The notes: generated by a model from the sequence alone, not told the origin. A stretch of DNA of 29,289 nt from an uncultured Flavobacteriaceae bacterium (GCA_937901915.1 CALGUD010000119.1:1-29289), one strand, 5' to 3'; shown: positions 8,246 through 16,473, numbered from the stretch's first letter. Numbers and translations: made by a program.

Positions 8246-9022
8246 ATGAGATCATTATGGAATGGTTCGATAAGCTTTGGATTGGTTTCTATACCTGTTA
8301 AAATATACTCCGGTTCACAAGACAGGAAGTTGGAACTTGATATGCTGGACAGCAAAGACCATGCACGCATACGATATAAGAGAATAAATGAAAATACCGG
8401 AAAAGAAGTTGAGTGGAAAGATATAGTGAAAGGATTTAAAAAAGATGATAACTATATTATACTGGAAGATGAAGATTTTGAACAAGCCAATGTAAAAAAA
8501 AGCAAAACTATAGACATTGAACAGTTTATAGATGAAAAAGATGTGGCGGATGTTTTATTTAAGAAACCTTATTTTCTTGAACCGGCAAAAGAAGGAGGAA
8601 AATCATATAATTTATTGTACCAGGCTCTCAAAAAATCAAAAAAATTAGGGGTAGCAACTTTTGTAATGAGACAAAAGGAAAATTTAAGCCTTATGGGGGT
8701 TTATAAAAAGGCACTTGTGTTATATGTAATAAGGTTTCAAGATGAAATTCGAGACTTATCCGAGCTGAATATTCCCGACACCAAAGTCTCTAAAAAAGAA
8801 GTTGACATGGCTTTATCGCTTATAGAACAGTATACGGAAAGTTTTAAACCGGAGAATTTTAAGGATGTTTACAATAACCAATTAATGAAGATTATAGAAG
8901 CCAAATCTAAAGGTAAAAAAACTAAAGTTAAAAAACTCAAAACAGAGTATACACCGGCATCAGATCTTATGGCTAAGTTAAAAGCGAGCCTTGAAAGCAA
9001 AAAGAAAGGAAAAGCTTCATGA
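8246..9022 (+). CDS. ku: Bacterial Ku, DNA end-binding protein of NHEJ
   Basis: 258 residues, a usual bacterial Ku size. The N-terminal block MRSLWNGSISFGLVSIPVKI is diagnostic, followed by the conserved KRIN, the block FLEPAKEGGKSYNLLYQALK and a core extending to about residue 190. Ku forms a homodimeric ring on broken DNA ends and recruits LigD. The C terminus (from ~220) is lysine-rich (KSKGKKTKVKKLK and KKKGKAS), as in Ku proteins whose tail helps DNA binding. LigD starts 1 base after the stop codon, so the two are made together. ATG 8246 is preceded by an A-rich tract. Confidence 0.96.
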   Translation: MRSLWNGSISFGLVSIPVKIYSGSQDRKLELDMLDSKDHARIRYKRINENTGKEVEWKDIVKGFKKDDNYIILEDEDFEQANVKKSKTIDIEQFIDEKDVADVLFKKPYFLEPAKEGGKSYNLLYQALKKSKKLGVATFVMRQKENLSLMGVYKKALVLYVIRFQDEIRDLSELNIPDTKVSKKEVDMALSLIEQYTESFKPENFKDVYNNQLMKIIEAKSKGKKTKVKKLKTEYTPASDLMAKLKASLESKKKGKAS

Positions 9023-9023
9023 T

Positions 9024-11459
9024 ATGGAGTTAAATGAATATATAAAAAAGCGAAATTTTAATACAACACCGGAACCTGAGGCTAAGTTGGGTGAAAAGAA
9101 TGAATACCGGTTTGTTGTACAACGTCATGATGCCCGACGGTTACATTATGACCTCCGCCTGGAAATTAAAGGTGTTTTAAAAAGTTGGGCAGTACCCAAG
9201 GGGCCTTCTATGAACCCCAATGATAAACGTCTGGCTGTACAAACAGAAGATCATCCGGTAAAGTATTTAACTTTCCAGGGAATAATTCCCAAAGGAAATT
9301 ACGGGGCAGGAGAAATGAGTATCTGGGACGAGGGAATATTTACCGGTGTTGACAATACTGGTGAAAATGAATTGTTAAAAGAGCTGGAAAAAGGAAAAAT
9401 TAAGATAGAATTCTTTGGAAAAAAACTAAAAGGTCAATTTTCCCTGGTAAGGACCAAATTCGGAGAAGATAATAGCAACTGGTTGCTTATTAAAATGAAA
9501 GATAAGTTCTCAACAGATCTGGCATATGATGCCGAATCCTTAATTTCTTCAGAAAAAAGAGTAGAAAATATAACCAAAGGCAAGGTTGTAGCGCTTAATC
9601 CGAAAAAAGTGATAAAACCTATGCTTGCGACATCTGTTAAAGAAGTTTTTGATGATCCCGATTGGATATATGAATTGAAATGGGATGGATATCGTATACT
9701 CTCCTACATAGATGATGGTGAGGTGAACCTTTACTCGAGGAACGGTATTTTAATGAACTCAAAATTTCCTTCACTCGTGAGGGACCTGGAAAATATAGAA
9801 CATAATGCCATTCTTGATGGAGAAGTGGTAGTGGTAGATAAACAGGGAATCCCCGAATTCCAGAAATTGCAGAATTTTGATGATCAAACAAAAGGACAAT
9901 TGCTTTATTATATATTTGACTTACTTTATTTGAATGATCATAGTGTTATTGAACTTCCGCTTATTGATAGAAAAAGTTTAATCTCGGAAGTATTGGAAGA
10001 TACAGAACTGTCAAGATACTGTGACCACATACACGCAAAAGGAACTAAATTTTTCAAAAAAGCAGTAGAGGAGGGAATGGAAGGTGTTATAGCTAAAAAA
10101 GCTGACTCTCTATACATTCCGGGCTATCGTACAGACCAATGGCTTAAAATTAAGGCAGAGAACAGCCAGGAAGCGATCATCTGCGGATATACTGAATCTC
10201 CTGGCGATACATGGTTCGGGTCTTTGATACTGGGGATTTATAAAAATGACAAGCTTACCTATATTGGAAACTGTGGTACCGGTTTCTCTAATCAAGAACA
10301 AAAAGACCTATTCAAAAAACTGAAGCCTCTTGAAACAAAAAAGAGTCCGTTTAATAAAAAGATAAACCTCAAAGGACGTGTACCACATTGGGTAAAACCT
10401 TTACTGATCTGTGAAGTTAAATTCTCGGATTGGACAAAACAACAAATTATGCGGCATCCGGTATATAAAGGGCTCCGTACTGATAAAACAAATAGTGAGA
10501 TATATGAAGAAACTATTTTAGAGAATCCTACAGAAAATCCTAAATCTACTAATACCTCATCACACATGGAGATAAATGGAGATGCAGTGCCTGTTTCAAA
10601 TTTAAGCAAAATATATTGGCCTGAATCAGGTTTCAGAAAATATGACCTTATTGAATATTATATTCAGATATCAAATACCATACTTCCTTATTTAAAAGAC
10701 AGGCCTCAGAATTTACATCGCCATCCAAATGGGATAAGTAAAAAAGGATTTTACCAAAAAGATAATGAACATTTGCCGGAATGGATAGAAACTGTAAAAA
10801 TTTATTCCGAATCTTCAAATAAAGATATCGATTATTTAGTCTGTCAAAAACTATCAACACTGGTGTACATGGCCAATCTGGGGTGCATCGAAATCAATCC
10901 CTGGAATTCCAGGATAGATAACATGGAAAATCCGGATTATGCTGTAATTGACATAGATCCCTCTAATGGGAATACCTTTGAAGAAGTAATTGAAGTAGCT
11001 CAGGTAGCAAAAGAATTATTGGACAGTATACAAGTAAAGGGCTATTGTAAAACCTCGGGTTCAACCGGATTGCACATTTACTTGCCTTTAGGAGCACTCT
11101 ACACCTATGATGAAGCACGTGACTTTACTAAACTGCTTTGCTATTATATTCATGAGCAATTACCAAAACTAACCAGCATGGAAAGGGCGGTGAAAAACAG
11201 AAAAGGGAAAATTTACCTGGATTACTTACAGAATAGAAGAGGACAAACTTTAGCTGCTCCGTATTGCGTAAGGCCCAAAAAAAATGCCCCTGTTTCTGCA
11301 CCAATCAAATGGAAAGAATTAAAAAAAGGGCTAAAAATAAACGATTTTAATATGCAAAATATGCCAGATCGAATAACTAAATACGGTGACTTATTTGGTG
11401 ATGTTTTGGGTGAGGGGATTGATATGGAAAAAGCACTCAATAAACTTAATAACATATAA
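9024..11459 (+). CDS. ligD: Multidomain NHEJ DNA ligase LigD (phosphoesterase-ligase-polymerase)
   Basis: 811 residues from ATG 9024, preceded by the purine-rich GAAAGGAAAAG; TTG 8991 lies inside the Ku gene and is less likely. Domain order is PE-LIG-POL, as in Pseudomonas LigD. The 3'-phosphoesterase (about 20-160) shows RHDARRLHYDLRL with His35, His41, Asp43, Arg45 and His77. The ATP-dependent ligase (about 195-500) has the adenylated lysine in KWDGYR (Lys219), EGVIAKK, and motif V around WLKIKAE. The primase-like polymerase (about 525-805) has the metal-binding IDIDP (Asp643, Asp645) and SGSTGLH (678-684). All catalytic parts look intact. LigD trims, fills and seals broken ends held by Ku. 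The stop codon is followed by 82 bases, then the Fur-family gene. Confidence 0.97.
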   Translation: MELNEYIKKRNFNTTPEPEAKLGEKNEYRFVVQRHDARRLHYDLRLEIKGVLKSWAVPKGPSMNPNDKRLAVQTEDHPVKYLTFQGIIPKGNYGAGEMSIWDEGIFTGVDNTGENELLKELEKGKIKIEFFGKKLKGQFSLVRTKFGEDNSNWLLIKMKDKFSTDLAYDAESLISSEKRVENITKGKVVALNPKKVIKPMLATSVKEVFDDPDWIYELKWDGYRILSYIDDGEVNLYSRNGILMNSKFPSLVRDLENIEHNAILDGEVVVVDKQGIPEFQKLQNFDDQTKGQLLYYIFDLLYLNDHSVIELPLIDRKSLISEVLEDTELSRYCDHIHAKGTKFFKKAVEEGMEGVIAKKADSLYIPGYRTDQWLKIKAENSQEAIICGYTESPGDTWFGSLILGIYKNDKLTYIGNCGTGFSNQEQKDLFKKLKPLETKKSPFNKKINLKGRVPHWVKPLLICEVKFSDWTKQQIMRHPVYKGLRTDKTNSEIYEETILENPTENPKSTNTSSHMEINGDAVPVSNLSKIYWPESGFRKYDLIEYYIQISNTILPYLKDRPQNLHRHPNGISKKGFYQKDNEHLPEWIETVKIYSESSNKDIDYLVCQKLSTLVYMANLGCIEINPWNSRIDNMENPDYAVIDIDPSNGNTFEEVIEVAQVAKELLDSIQVKGYCKTSGSTGLHIYLPLGALYTYDEARDFTKLLCYYIHEQLPKLTSMERAVKNRKGKIYLDYLQNRRGQTLAAPYCVRPKKNAPVSAPIKWKELKKGLKINDFNMQNMPDRITKYGDLFGDVLGEGIDMEKALNKLNNI

Positions 11460-11484
11460 TCTTTAGTAAACAACCTATCATTTT

Positions 11485-11517
11485 TTTGTCTCTTATATTT
11501 TGTAACTTCTAATTTTA
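11485..11517 (+). promoter_or_regulatory. Possible promoter of the Fur-family gene
   Basis: TTTG at 11485-11488 and TAATTTTA at 11510-11517 are 21 bases apart and resemble the Bacteroidota promoter, with A in place of the final G. A second TAATTTTA at 11530-11537 lies just before the ATG at 11542. The region is very AT-rich, so chance matches are likely. Confidence 0.3.
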
Positions 11518-11541
11518 ATATCAAAAGCGTAATTTTACAGT

Positions 11542-11952
11542 ATGAACCTTGAACAAAAGCTTATTAAAAATAATGTGAGGCCCACTGCAATGCGGTTATT
11601 GGTTTTGCAATACTTCACAAAACAAGATAAGGCAACCACATTGAGTGAACTCGAAAATGCCCTGGAAACAGCTGATAAGAGTACATTGTTCAGGACATTA
11701 AAAACATTTAAAGAAAATCATCTTGTACATAGTATTGATGACGGTACCGGTATGACAAAGTATGCACTTTGCTCCGAGGGATGTTTGTGTGCTCCACAAG
11801 ACCAGCATTGTCACTTTCATTGTTTAATCTGCAAAGAAACATTCTGCCTTACCTCTAAAAATATACCTTCTGTAGAATTACCCGCTAATTTTCTGGTTGA
11901 GCAAGCTAATGTTGTATTAAAGGGTAGTTGTGCCGGTTGTAATACCGCCTGA
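11542..11952 (+). CDS. Fur-family metal- or peroxide-responsive regulator
   Basis: 136 residues, slightly shorter than Fur. An N-terminal winged helix (about 1-80; VRPTAMRLLVLQYF and STLFRTLKTFKENHLVH are the family signatures) is followed by a metal-binding dimerisation domain with HCHFHC (89-94) and two CxxC pairs, Cys94/Cys97 and Cys130/Cys133, which would hold a structural zinc. An unusual extra cysteine cluster, CSEGCLC (77-83), lies in the hinge. The protein could act as Zur, PerR or Fur; the residues do not decide this. It lies between ligD and the SPW/VKOR-like gene, both on the same strand, but a possible promoter of its own suggests separate control. Its targets may include neighbouring stress genes, by inference only. 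Confidence 0.9.
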   Translation: MNLEQKLIKNNVRPTAMRLLVLQYFTKQDKATTLSELENALETADKSTLFRTLKTFKENHLVHSIDDGTGMTKYALCSEGCLCAPQDQHCHFHCLICKETFCLTSKNIPSVELPANFLVEQANVVLKGSCAGCNTA

Positions 11953-12092
11953 ATTAATTTTATATATAAAAATTTTAAGTCTAATCTTGTTCTGCTAAGT
12001 GTTCGGATCAGAATAAAATTTTTTAGCGACAAAGTAAATTCTTCTTATTTTTTAATTTACTGGAATTAAGATCAACACAAATACCGGTAGAT

Positions 12093-13469
12093 ATGACATT
12101 TTCTTTTCATAACTTATTTTTTGTAAACAAAAATAATTTCTCTCAGGAAAAACAGTATATACACGAAAAATTCCATCAAAAAATAAGTTGGGCATATTAT
12201 GCAGTAATGGTTTTGGGTATATGGTTAATAGCCGGGCCTCCTACATTTAGTTATGAAGTTCCTGCAATGATATGGAGTGACATTTTCTGCGGTATTATTC
12301 TGATAGTCTTAAGTTATTTTGCTTTAAAACCATATAATTTATGGGCGCAATGGGGACTTATTATTGTTGGACTTTGGTTGTTTGTAGCGCCTATGATATT
12401 TTTTGTGAGAGATGGTGCCGGTTTTTTAGGAAACTTTCTAATAGGCTCACTGGTTATATCTTTTGCCTTACTGATTGCCAGGCAACCGGGAATAAAACTA
12501 TTTGAACAGCCTGGCCCGGATGTGCCTCCCGGATGGAGCTACAATCCTTCATCCTGGAGCCAGCGTGTACCCATAATCTTTCTGGCTTGGATTGGTTTTT
12601 TTGTTGCCCGTTATATGGGGGCTTTTCAACTTGAAATTATAAATACGGTTTGGGACCCTTTTTTTGGGGACGGGACACGTAACGTATTAACTTCCGACGT
12701 TTCAGAATCTTTTCCGGTTTCTGATGCAACCCTTGGGGCTTTTTCCTATGTTCTGGATGTTCTGTTTGGTTATGCAGGGGGCATTAATCGCTGGCGTACC
12801 ATGCCATGGGTAGTTATTATATTTGGTATTTTAATAGTTCCGCTTGGGGTGGTGAGTATTACGCTTATAATTCTGCAACCATCAGTAGTTGGTTTTTGGT
12901 GTACCTTATGTTTAATAAGTGCCTTTATTTCACTTTTAATGATCCCATTTACTTTAGATGAAGTATTAGCCACAGTACAAATGATCCTCTATGAAAGAAA
13001 AAGAGGAAAACCTTTCTGGAGTCTTTTCTGGTTTGGAGGTACTATGGAAGGGGGTGAATATAAAAAATCTGAAAAAGCGAATAACCTCATAGAAGATTCT
13101 ATAAAATCCATGGGGAAAGACCTGCTACAAAGGCCGTGGAATTTATTTATAGTCAGTGCTATTGGAGTTTGGTTAATGGCTGCACCAGAAAACTTAAGAT
13201 TTTCCGGTTCTATGGCCGATAGCCACACTATAACTGGTTCGCTTATTATAACGTTTGCAATCATAAGCATGTCCGATATTGCCCGAAAACTACGTTTTAT
13301 AAATATATTATTTGGTATTTGGCTGATTGCAGCACCATGGATTTTGGGAGCAGAACAAGAAGTCGCATTGTGGAATAGTGTAATTTCCGGACTTGTTTTA
13401 ATACCATTAGCATTTTATAAAGGTAAGATTACAGATAACAGAGGTTCTTTTGATGTATATGTTAAATAG
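12093..13469 (+). CDS. SPW-repeat membrane protein with a VKOR-like WCxxC segment
   Basis: 458 residues, with roughly ten or more hydrophobic helices. SPW-type repeats appear at the N terminus (GIWLIAGPPTF, GLWLFVAPMIFF) and again at the C terminus (GVWLMAAPENL, GIWLIAAPWILG). Between them, residues ~200-310 contain FGILIVPLGVVSITLI and WCTLC (269-273) with following hydrophobic helices and TLDEVLATVQM, which resemble the VKOR quinone-linked disulfide oxidoreductase core. Other cysteines that a full VKOR would need are not obvious in the loop before it, so activity is uncertain. The protein sits in the inner membrane. It may link membrane redox state to disulfide formation, by inference. A structured non-coding region follows. 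Confidence 0.8.
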   Translation: MTFSFHNLFFVNKNNFSQEKQYIHEKFHQKISWAYYAVMVLGIWLIAGPPTFSYEVPAMIWSDIFCGIILIVLSYFALKPYNLWAQWGLIIVGLWLFVAPMIFFVRDGAGFLGNFLIGSLVISFALLIARQPGIKLFEQPGPDVPPGWSYNPSSWSQRVPIIFLAWIGFFVARYMGAFQLEIINTVWDPFFGDGTRNVLTSDVSESFPVSDATLGAFSYVLDVLFGYAGGINRWRTMPWVVIIFGILIVPLGVVSITLIILQPSVVGFWCTLCLISAFISLLMIPFTLDEVLATVQMILYERKRGKPFWSLFWFGGTMEGGEYKKSEKANNLIEDSIKSMGKDLLQRPWNLFIVSAIGVWLMAAPENLRFSGSMADSHTITGSLIITFAIISMSDIARKLRFINILFGIWLIAAPWILGAEQEVALWNSVISGLVLIPLAFYKGKITDNRGSFDVYVK

Positions 13470-13484
13470 TTTGATGTCGGGTGA

Positions 13485-13498
13485 CAGGCAGATGCCTG
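13485..13498. terminator. Short palindrome just after the SPW/VKOR-like gene
   Basis: CAGGCA (13485-13490) and TGCCTG (13493-13498) pair around two bases; in RNA the loop would open to CAGATG on a CAGG/CCTG stem. It lies 16 bases after the stop codon but has no clean T run, so it is a weak terminator candidate. Confidence 0.3.
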
Positions 13499-13568
13499 AT
13501 AGTTATAAAAATAATAAGAACAGAAAGAATGAGATTCCAATTCAGATTTAGAGGGTAGAGTTATGAGT

Positions 13569-13614
13569 TTTGAAATCGGAGGTCGATTACGGATGACCGA
13601 TGTAAAATTTCAAA
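13569..13614. repeat. Long imperfect inverted repeat
   Basis: TTTGAAAT (13569-13576) and ATTTCAAA (13607-13614) are perfect 8-base arms. Inside them GGTC (13581-13584) can pair with GACC (13595-13598). Flanking TTATGAGTTT and TTATAAGTTT form an additional direct similarity. No function is known to me. Confidence 0.45.
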
Positions 13615-13698
13615 GTTATAAGTTTCTGATTATGAAATGTGATATCAGACGACCGGATTTTAATAATCTATAGATTTATAATCAAGTTACTAAACAAT

Positions 13699-13733
13699 CC
13701 TCCCCCTTCGGGGGAGATAGAGGGGGCTTTAAC
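13699..13733. repeat. C-rich hairpin repeat, copy 1
   Basis: CTCCCCC (13700-13706) and GGGGGAG (13710-13716) form a 7-bp stem with loop TTC, followed by ATAGAGGGGGCTTT. The same arrangement occurs at 26660-26690 with loop TTA. Both copies lie between convergent genes, downstream of a CTATAGA word (13668 here). It is probably a dispersed intergenic repeat; it may also help end transcription. Confidence 0.7.
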
Positions 13734-13807
13734 TTAACAATTAACACATCCACGATTACACTCCAGAAACTTCGGGACAACAAATAATAAACCACTAAAT
13801 CAATAAC

Positions 13808-14848
13808 TTAATCACCCCTTTTTTTCCGGGCATCACGTAAAACAGCTTGCTTAAATTCGGTCGGGGATATGCCAAAGTGTGCTTTAAAAATTTTTGAAAG
13901 ATAGCTTTTACTGTTAATCCCCACTTCATAAGCTATTTCACCCATGTTCATATCTGTAGAGATCAGTAATTCTTTTATTTTTTCTAACCGGTTTTTTTGA
14001 ATATAATTGTTTATGGTTGTATTGTATAGGACTTTAAAACCTTCTTGTAGTTTTTTCTCAGTTAATCCTACCTCTTTAGCCATTTTGGCTATTGTGTCTA
14101 AATCTGCAAGGTTAGAATCTATGTTTTTAGCAATTTTTTTAATTTTTGAAATGGTGAATTGCCTCATTAAAATCTGATGAGCAGTATCATTTAGGTCATC
14201 TTCATATTGTAAAATTTGTTCAGTCATTACCTGGTAAGCCTTACCTTCCAGGAATAGTTTATTTATAAAATCTGTATGGGGGGAATTAGCAATTTCGAGA
14301 AAAAGGTCGGCTATCTGAAGACTGTAGTATCCGTTATAATAGAATTTTTCTTTTGCTTCAGTATCCCTGAATAAGCGCTCCAGCCTGCCACCTAACTTTT
14401 TAAGGTCACAATCCATTCTATCTACAAAAACCTGACGGTCTATTTCCAGGCTTTTAATATGTATATCCTTGTTTTTGTTAAAACTCAAAATATGGCTATT
14501 GTGATCGCTACTGGCTACTATTGCATTCTGGTATTGATGGATTAAGTGAACTTCCTCATCCTCTTTAAATCGGTGTTCCAGTGTGCCGGAAATAGAAAAC
14601 AGAAATTTTAAAGGGTGTACTTTATCCACTATAAATTGTATTTCGGTATCTTCAAGAAAATTCACCTCGTATTGCAGAATTCCCATTCCACCGTGAAAAT
14701 TGATCCCTTTTATCATACCCGAACCTATGTGCTCTGGAAGGTTTAAAGTATACTCATCACAACTTTTAGTAAATTCTGTATTGAAAGCTTTGGCGAGATC
14801 TGAAATAACATCTTTTAGGGGCAAAGAGTGAACTTTAATATACTGCAT
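13808..14848 (-). CDS. AraC-family transcriptional regulator, paralogue 1
   Basis: 346 residues from ATG 14848. A longer reading from TTG 14875 is rejected because a TAnnTTTG promoter box overlaps it and because the neighbouring paralogue aligns from the same Met (MQYIKVHS beside MQHILVHS). The C-terminal ~100 residues form the AraC double helix-turn-helix: a first HTH around LADLDTIAKMAKEVGLTEKK, then MNMGEIAYEVGINSKSYLSK and FKAHFGISPTEFKQ. The N-terminal ~230 residues form an unfamiliar sensing domain, somewhat PchR-like in layout, with helices before the HTH (YYSLQIADLFLEIANSPHTD). The ligand is unknown. It is next to a close paralogue on the same strand and has its own promoter. Confidence 0.88.
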   Translation of the reverse strand: MQYIKVHSLPLKDVISDLAKAFNTEFTKSCDEYTLNLPEHIGSGMIKGINFHGGMGILQYEVNFLEDTEIQFIVDKVHPLKFLFSISGTLEHRFKEDEEVHLIHQYQNAIVASSDHNSHILSFNKNKDIHIKSLEIDRQVFVDRMDCDLKKLGGRLERLFRDTEAKEKFYYNGYYSLQIADLFLEIANSPHTDFINKLFLEGKAYQVMTEQILQYEDDLNDTAHQILMRQFTISKIKKIAKNIDSNLADLDTIAKMAKEVGLTEKKLQEGFKVLYNTTINNYIQKNRLEKIKELLISTDMNMGEIAYEVGINSKSYLSKIFKAHFGISPTEFKQAVLRDARKKRGD

Positions 14849-14872
14849 TAACGAACTATTAAAATGTGTGGA

Positions 14873-14900
14873 CAAAAGTATGAAATAATTTTAATGCAAA
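14873..14900 (-). promoter_or_regulatory. Promoter of AraC-family paralogue 1
   Basis: Read on the minus strand, TACTTTTG (14880-14873) fits TAnnTTTG exactly and a TTTG (14900-14897) lies 16 bases upstream of it. Transcription would begin near 14869, about 20 bases before ATG 14848. This rules against the TTG at 14875 as the start. Confidence 0.55.
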
Positions 14901-14961
14901 AGAGGTAGCACTTAACACTATTGGGAATAAAATATTAAAATAATTTCAAACAGCAATTGGT

Positions 14962-16014
14962 TTAATCACTATGTTTACTACGTGCATCCTCCAAAACTGC
15001 TTGTTTAAATTCGGTTGGTGAAATGCCGTAACGTTCCTTGAAAATTTTAGAAAGGTAACTTTTGCTTTTAATGCCTACTTCATACGCTATTTCACTCATA
15101 GTCATATCTGTAGAGATTAAAAGCTCCCTTATTTTTTCCAATCGGATTTTTTGAATGTAATGATTTATGGTTACATGATAAAGAATTTTAAATCCTGCCT
15201 GCAAATTTTTTTCGGTTACTCCTACTTCTTTGGCCATTATGGCTATAGTATCGAGCTCAGAAAGCTTTGAATCAATTTTTTTTACTATTTTTTTTATCTG
15301 GGGAATTGTAAACTTCTGCATAAGAATCTGTTGTGCAGTATTCTTAACTTCATCTTCGTATTGTGAAATTTGTTCTGTTAAAATCTGGTAAGCTTTACCT
15401 TCCAGGAATAGTTTGTTTATAAAATCGGTATGTGGAGATTTTGCAATTTCAAGAAAAAGATCGGCAATATGAAGGCTGTAGTATCCGTCATAAAAAAAGT
15501 CTTCTTGTGCTTCTGTATCCCTGAACAATTGCTCGAGCCGGCCTCCTAATTTTTTCAGGTCACAATCCATCCTGATATTAAAAACCTTTCTGTCTATTTC
15601 AAGGCTTTTAATATTCACTTTTTTATTCTTTTTGAAGGTTAAAACATGGCTGTTATGATAACTGCTGGCTACGATTGCATTTTGATATTGGTGAATTAAA
15701 TATATATTTTTTTTATCTTCTTTAAAGTGATGTTCCAATGTATTGGCTACAGAGAACATAAATTTCAATGGGTGTACCTCATCCAGTACGAATTGTATTT
15801 CGGTATCTTCAAAAAAAGAGACTTCGTATTGAACAATACCCAGTCCTCCTTGAAAATTTATTCCTTTTATCGTACCTGAACCAATATGATCCGGGAGCTG
15901 AAGGGTATATTCATCACAATCAATTATGAATTCTGTATTAAAAGCTTTTGCCAGATCAGAAATAAGATTTTTTATAGGTTTAGAATGGACCAGGATATGC
16001 TGCATATTATTCAT
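14962..16014 (-). CDS. AraC-family transcriptional regulator, paralogue 2
   Basis: 350 residues from ATG 16014. An in-frame extension to 16128 would add residues unlike paralogue 1 and would run through a clear promoter, so it is rejected. Domain plan is the same as paralogue 1: an N-terminal sensing domain of ~230 residues (IHLNS-type histidines are absent), then the AraC HTH pair (MTMSEIAYEVGIKSKSYLSK, FKERYGISPTEFKQ). By eye about two thirds of residues are identical to paralogue 1 along the full length, including HTDFINKLFLEGKAYQ, so the pair arose by tandem duplication. Differences cluster in the sensor (EDKKNIYLIHQ) and in helices near 250-300, so they may answer different ligands or bind overlapping sites. 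Target genes are not evident. Confidence 0.88.
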   Translation of the reverse strand: MNNMQHILVHSKPIKNLISDLAKAFNTEFIIDCDEYTLQLPDHIGSGTIKGINFQGGLGIVQYEVSFFEDTEIQFVLDEVHPLKFMFSVANTLEHHFKEDKKNIYLIHQYQNAIVASSYHNSHVLTFKKNKKVNIKSLEIDRKVFNIRMDCDLKKLGGRLEQLFRDTEAQEDFFYDGYYSLHIADLFLEIAKSPHTDFINKLFLEGKAYQILTEQISQYEDEVKNTAQQILMQKFTIPQIKKIVKKIDSKLSELDTIAIMAKEVGVTEKNLQAGFKILYHVTINHYIQKIRLEKIRELLISTDMTMSEIAYEVGIKSKSYLSKIFKERYGISPTEFKQAVLEDARSKHSD

Positions 16015-16045
16015 TTGTAAGAAACGTCTGATTTTTATAAAAATA

Positions 16046-16080
16046 CAAAAATAACTTAAATCAGTCCAATACATAGCAAA
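16046..16080 (-). promoter_or_regulatory. Promoter of AraC-family paralogue 2
   Basis: On the minus strand TATTTTTG (16053-16046) matches TAnnTTTG exactly and TTTG (16080-16077) lies 23 bases upstream. The start of transcription would fall near 16042, leaving a leader of about 28 bases before ATG 16014. Confidence 0.55.
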
Positions 16081-16161
16081 TATAGGTTTGCTTAAGTTTA
16101 AAAAGTTAAAAAAAATGTCTCTTTCCAATTCTTATTCTTACTATATAGCTTCCAAAACTAT

Positions 16162-16169
16162 TATCTTTG
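16162..16169 (+). promoter_or_regulatory. -7 box of the DUF1456 gene, almost touching the ATG
   Basis: TATCTTTG (16162-16169) matches TAnnTTTG exactly and ends 4 bases before ATG 16174. With a -7 box here transcription would begin at about the A of the start codon, giving a leaderless or nearly leaderless mRNA. No clear upstream TTTG is seen at the right distance. Confidence 0.45.
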
Positions 16170-16173
16170 TATT

Positions 16174-16422
16174 ATGGGATTAACAAACAATGACATTTTT
16201 AAAAAACTTAGAGTAGCACATAAGTTACGTGATGAAGATATTGTAAAAATTCTGGCTTTGGTTGATTTTAAAGTAACCAAAAGTGAGTTAGGTGCAATTT
16301 TCAGAAATGAAAACCATCCTAAATTTATGGAATGCGGAGACCAGATGTTACGAAATTTCCTTAACGGGTTAATTATACATCTAAGAGGCCCTATGCCAGG
16401 GAAAGAAAAGGAATCAAAATAA
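16174..16422 (+). CDS. DUF1456 (YehS-like) single-domain protein
   Basis: 82 residues. The family is recognised from LTNNDIFKKLRVAHKLRDED, ILALVDFKV (27-35), LGAIFRNENHPKFMECGDQM and LRNFLNGLIIHLRG (59-72). E. coli YehS carries two such domains; this protein has one, then a short charged tail (KEKESK). Function is unknown in all members. It has a helical, cytoplasmic look. It is divergent from the second AraC gene, with a promoter close to the ATG. A bidirectional terminator follows. The position next to other stress-type genes fits a small stress protein, but that is inference. Confidence 0.85.
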   Translation: MGLTNNDIFKKLRVAHKLRDEDIVKILALVDFKVTKSELGAIFRNENHPKFMECGDQMLRNFLNGLIIHLRGPMPGKEKESK

Positions 16423-16444
16423 TGTAAGGACAGTGACAAAAAAA

Positions 16445-16473
16445 ACCATCGAAAACCTGCAGCTTCCGATGGT
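16445..16473. terminator. Bidirectional terminator between DUF1456 and CHRD lipoprotein genes
   Basis: ACCATCG (16445-16451) pairs with CGATGGT (16467-16473) around a 15-base loop. A run of A precedes it and TTTT follows (16477-16480), so it can serve the plus-strand gene ending at 16422 and the minus-strand gene ending at 16499. Confidence 0.7.

Larger units (their letters stand above)
13470..13807. other. Gene-free region between convergent genes, with several hairpins
   Basis: No ORF with coding character is seen. From left to right it holds a short palindrome CAGGCA-GA-TGCCTG (13485-13498), a long imperfect hairpin (13569-13614), CTATAGA at 13668-13674, and a C-rich hairpin repeat (13699-13733) that recurs at 26660. 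It lies between the 3' ends of the SPW/VKOR gene and the AraC-family gene. Confidence 0.6.

Noticed and set aside
8991..9023. TTG start of LigD inside Ku
   Set aside because: ATG 9024 follows a purine-rich stretch and leads directly into the phosphoesterase domain.
14849..14875. TTG start for AraC paralogue 1
   Set aside because: An exact promoter box overlaps it and the paralogue aligns from ATG 14848.
16015..16128. Longer start for AraC paralogue 2
   Set aside because: The extension has no match in paralogue 1 and runs through the promoter at 16046-16080.
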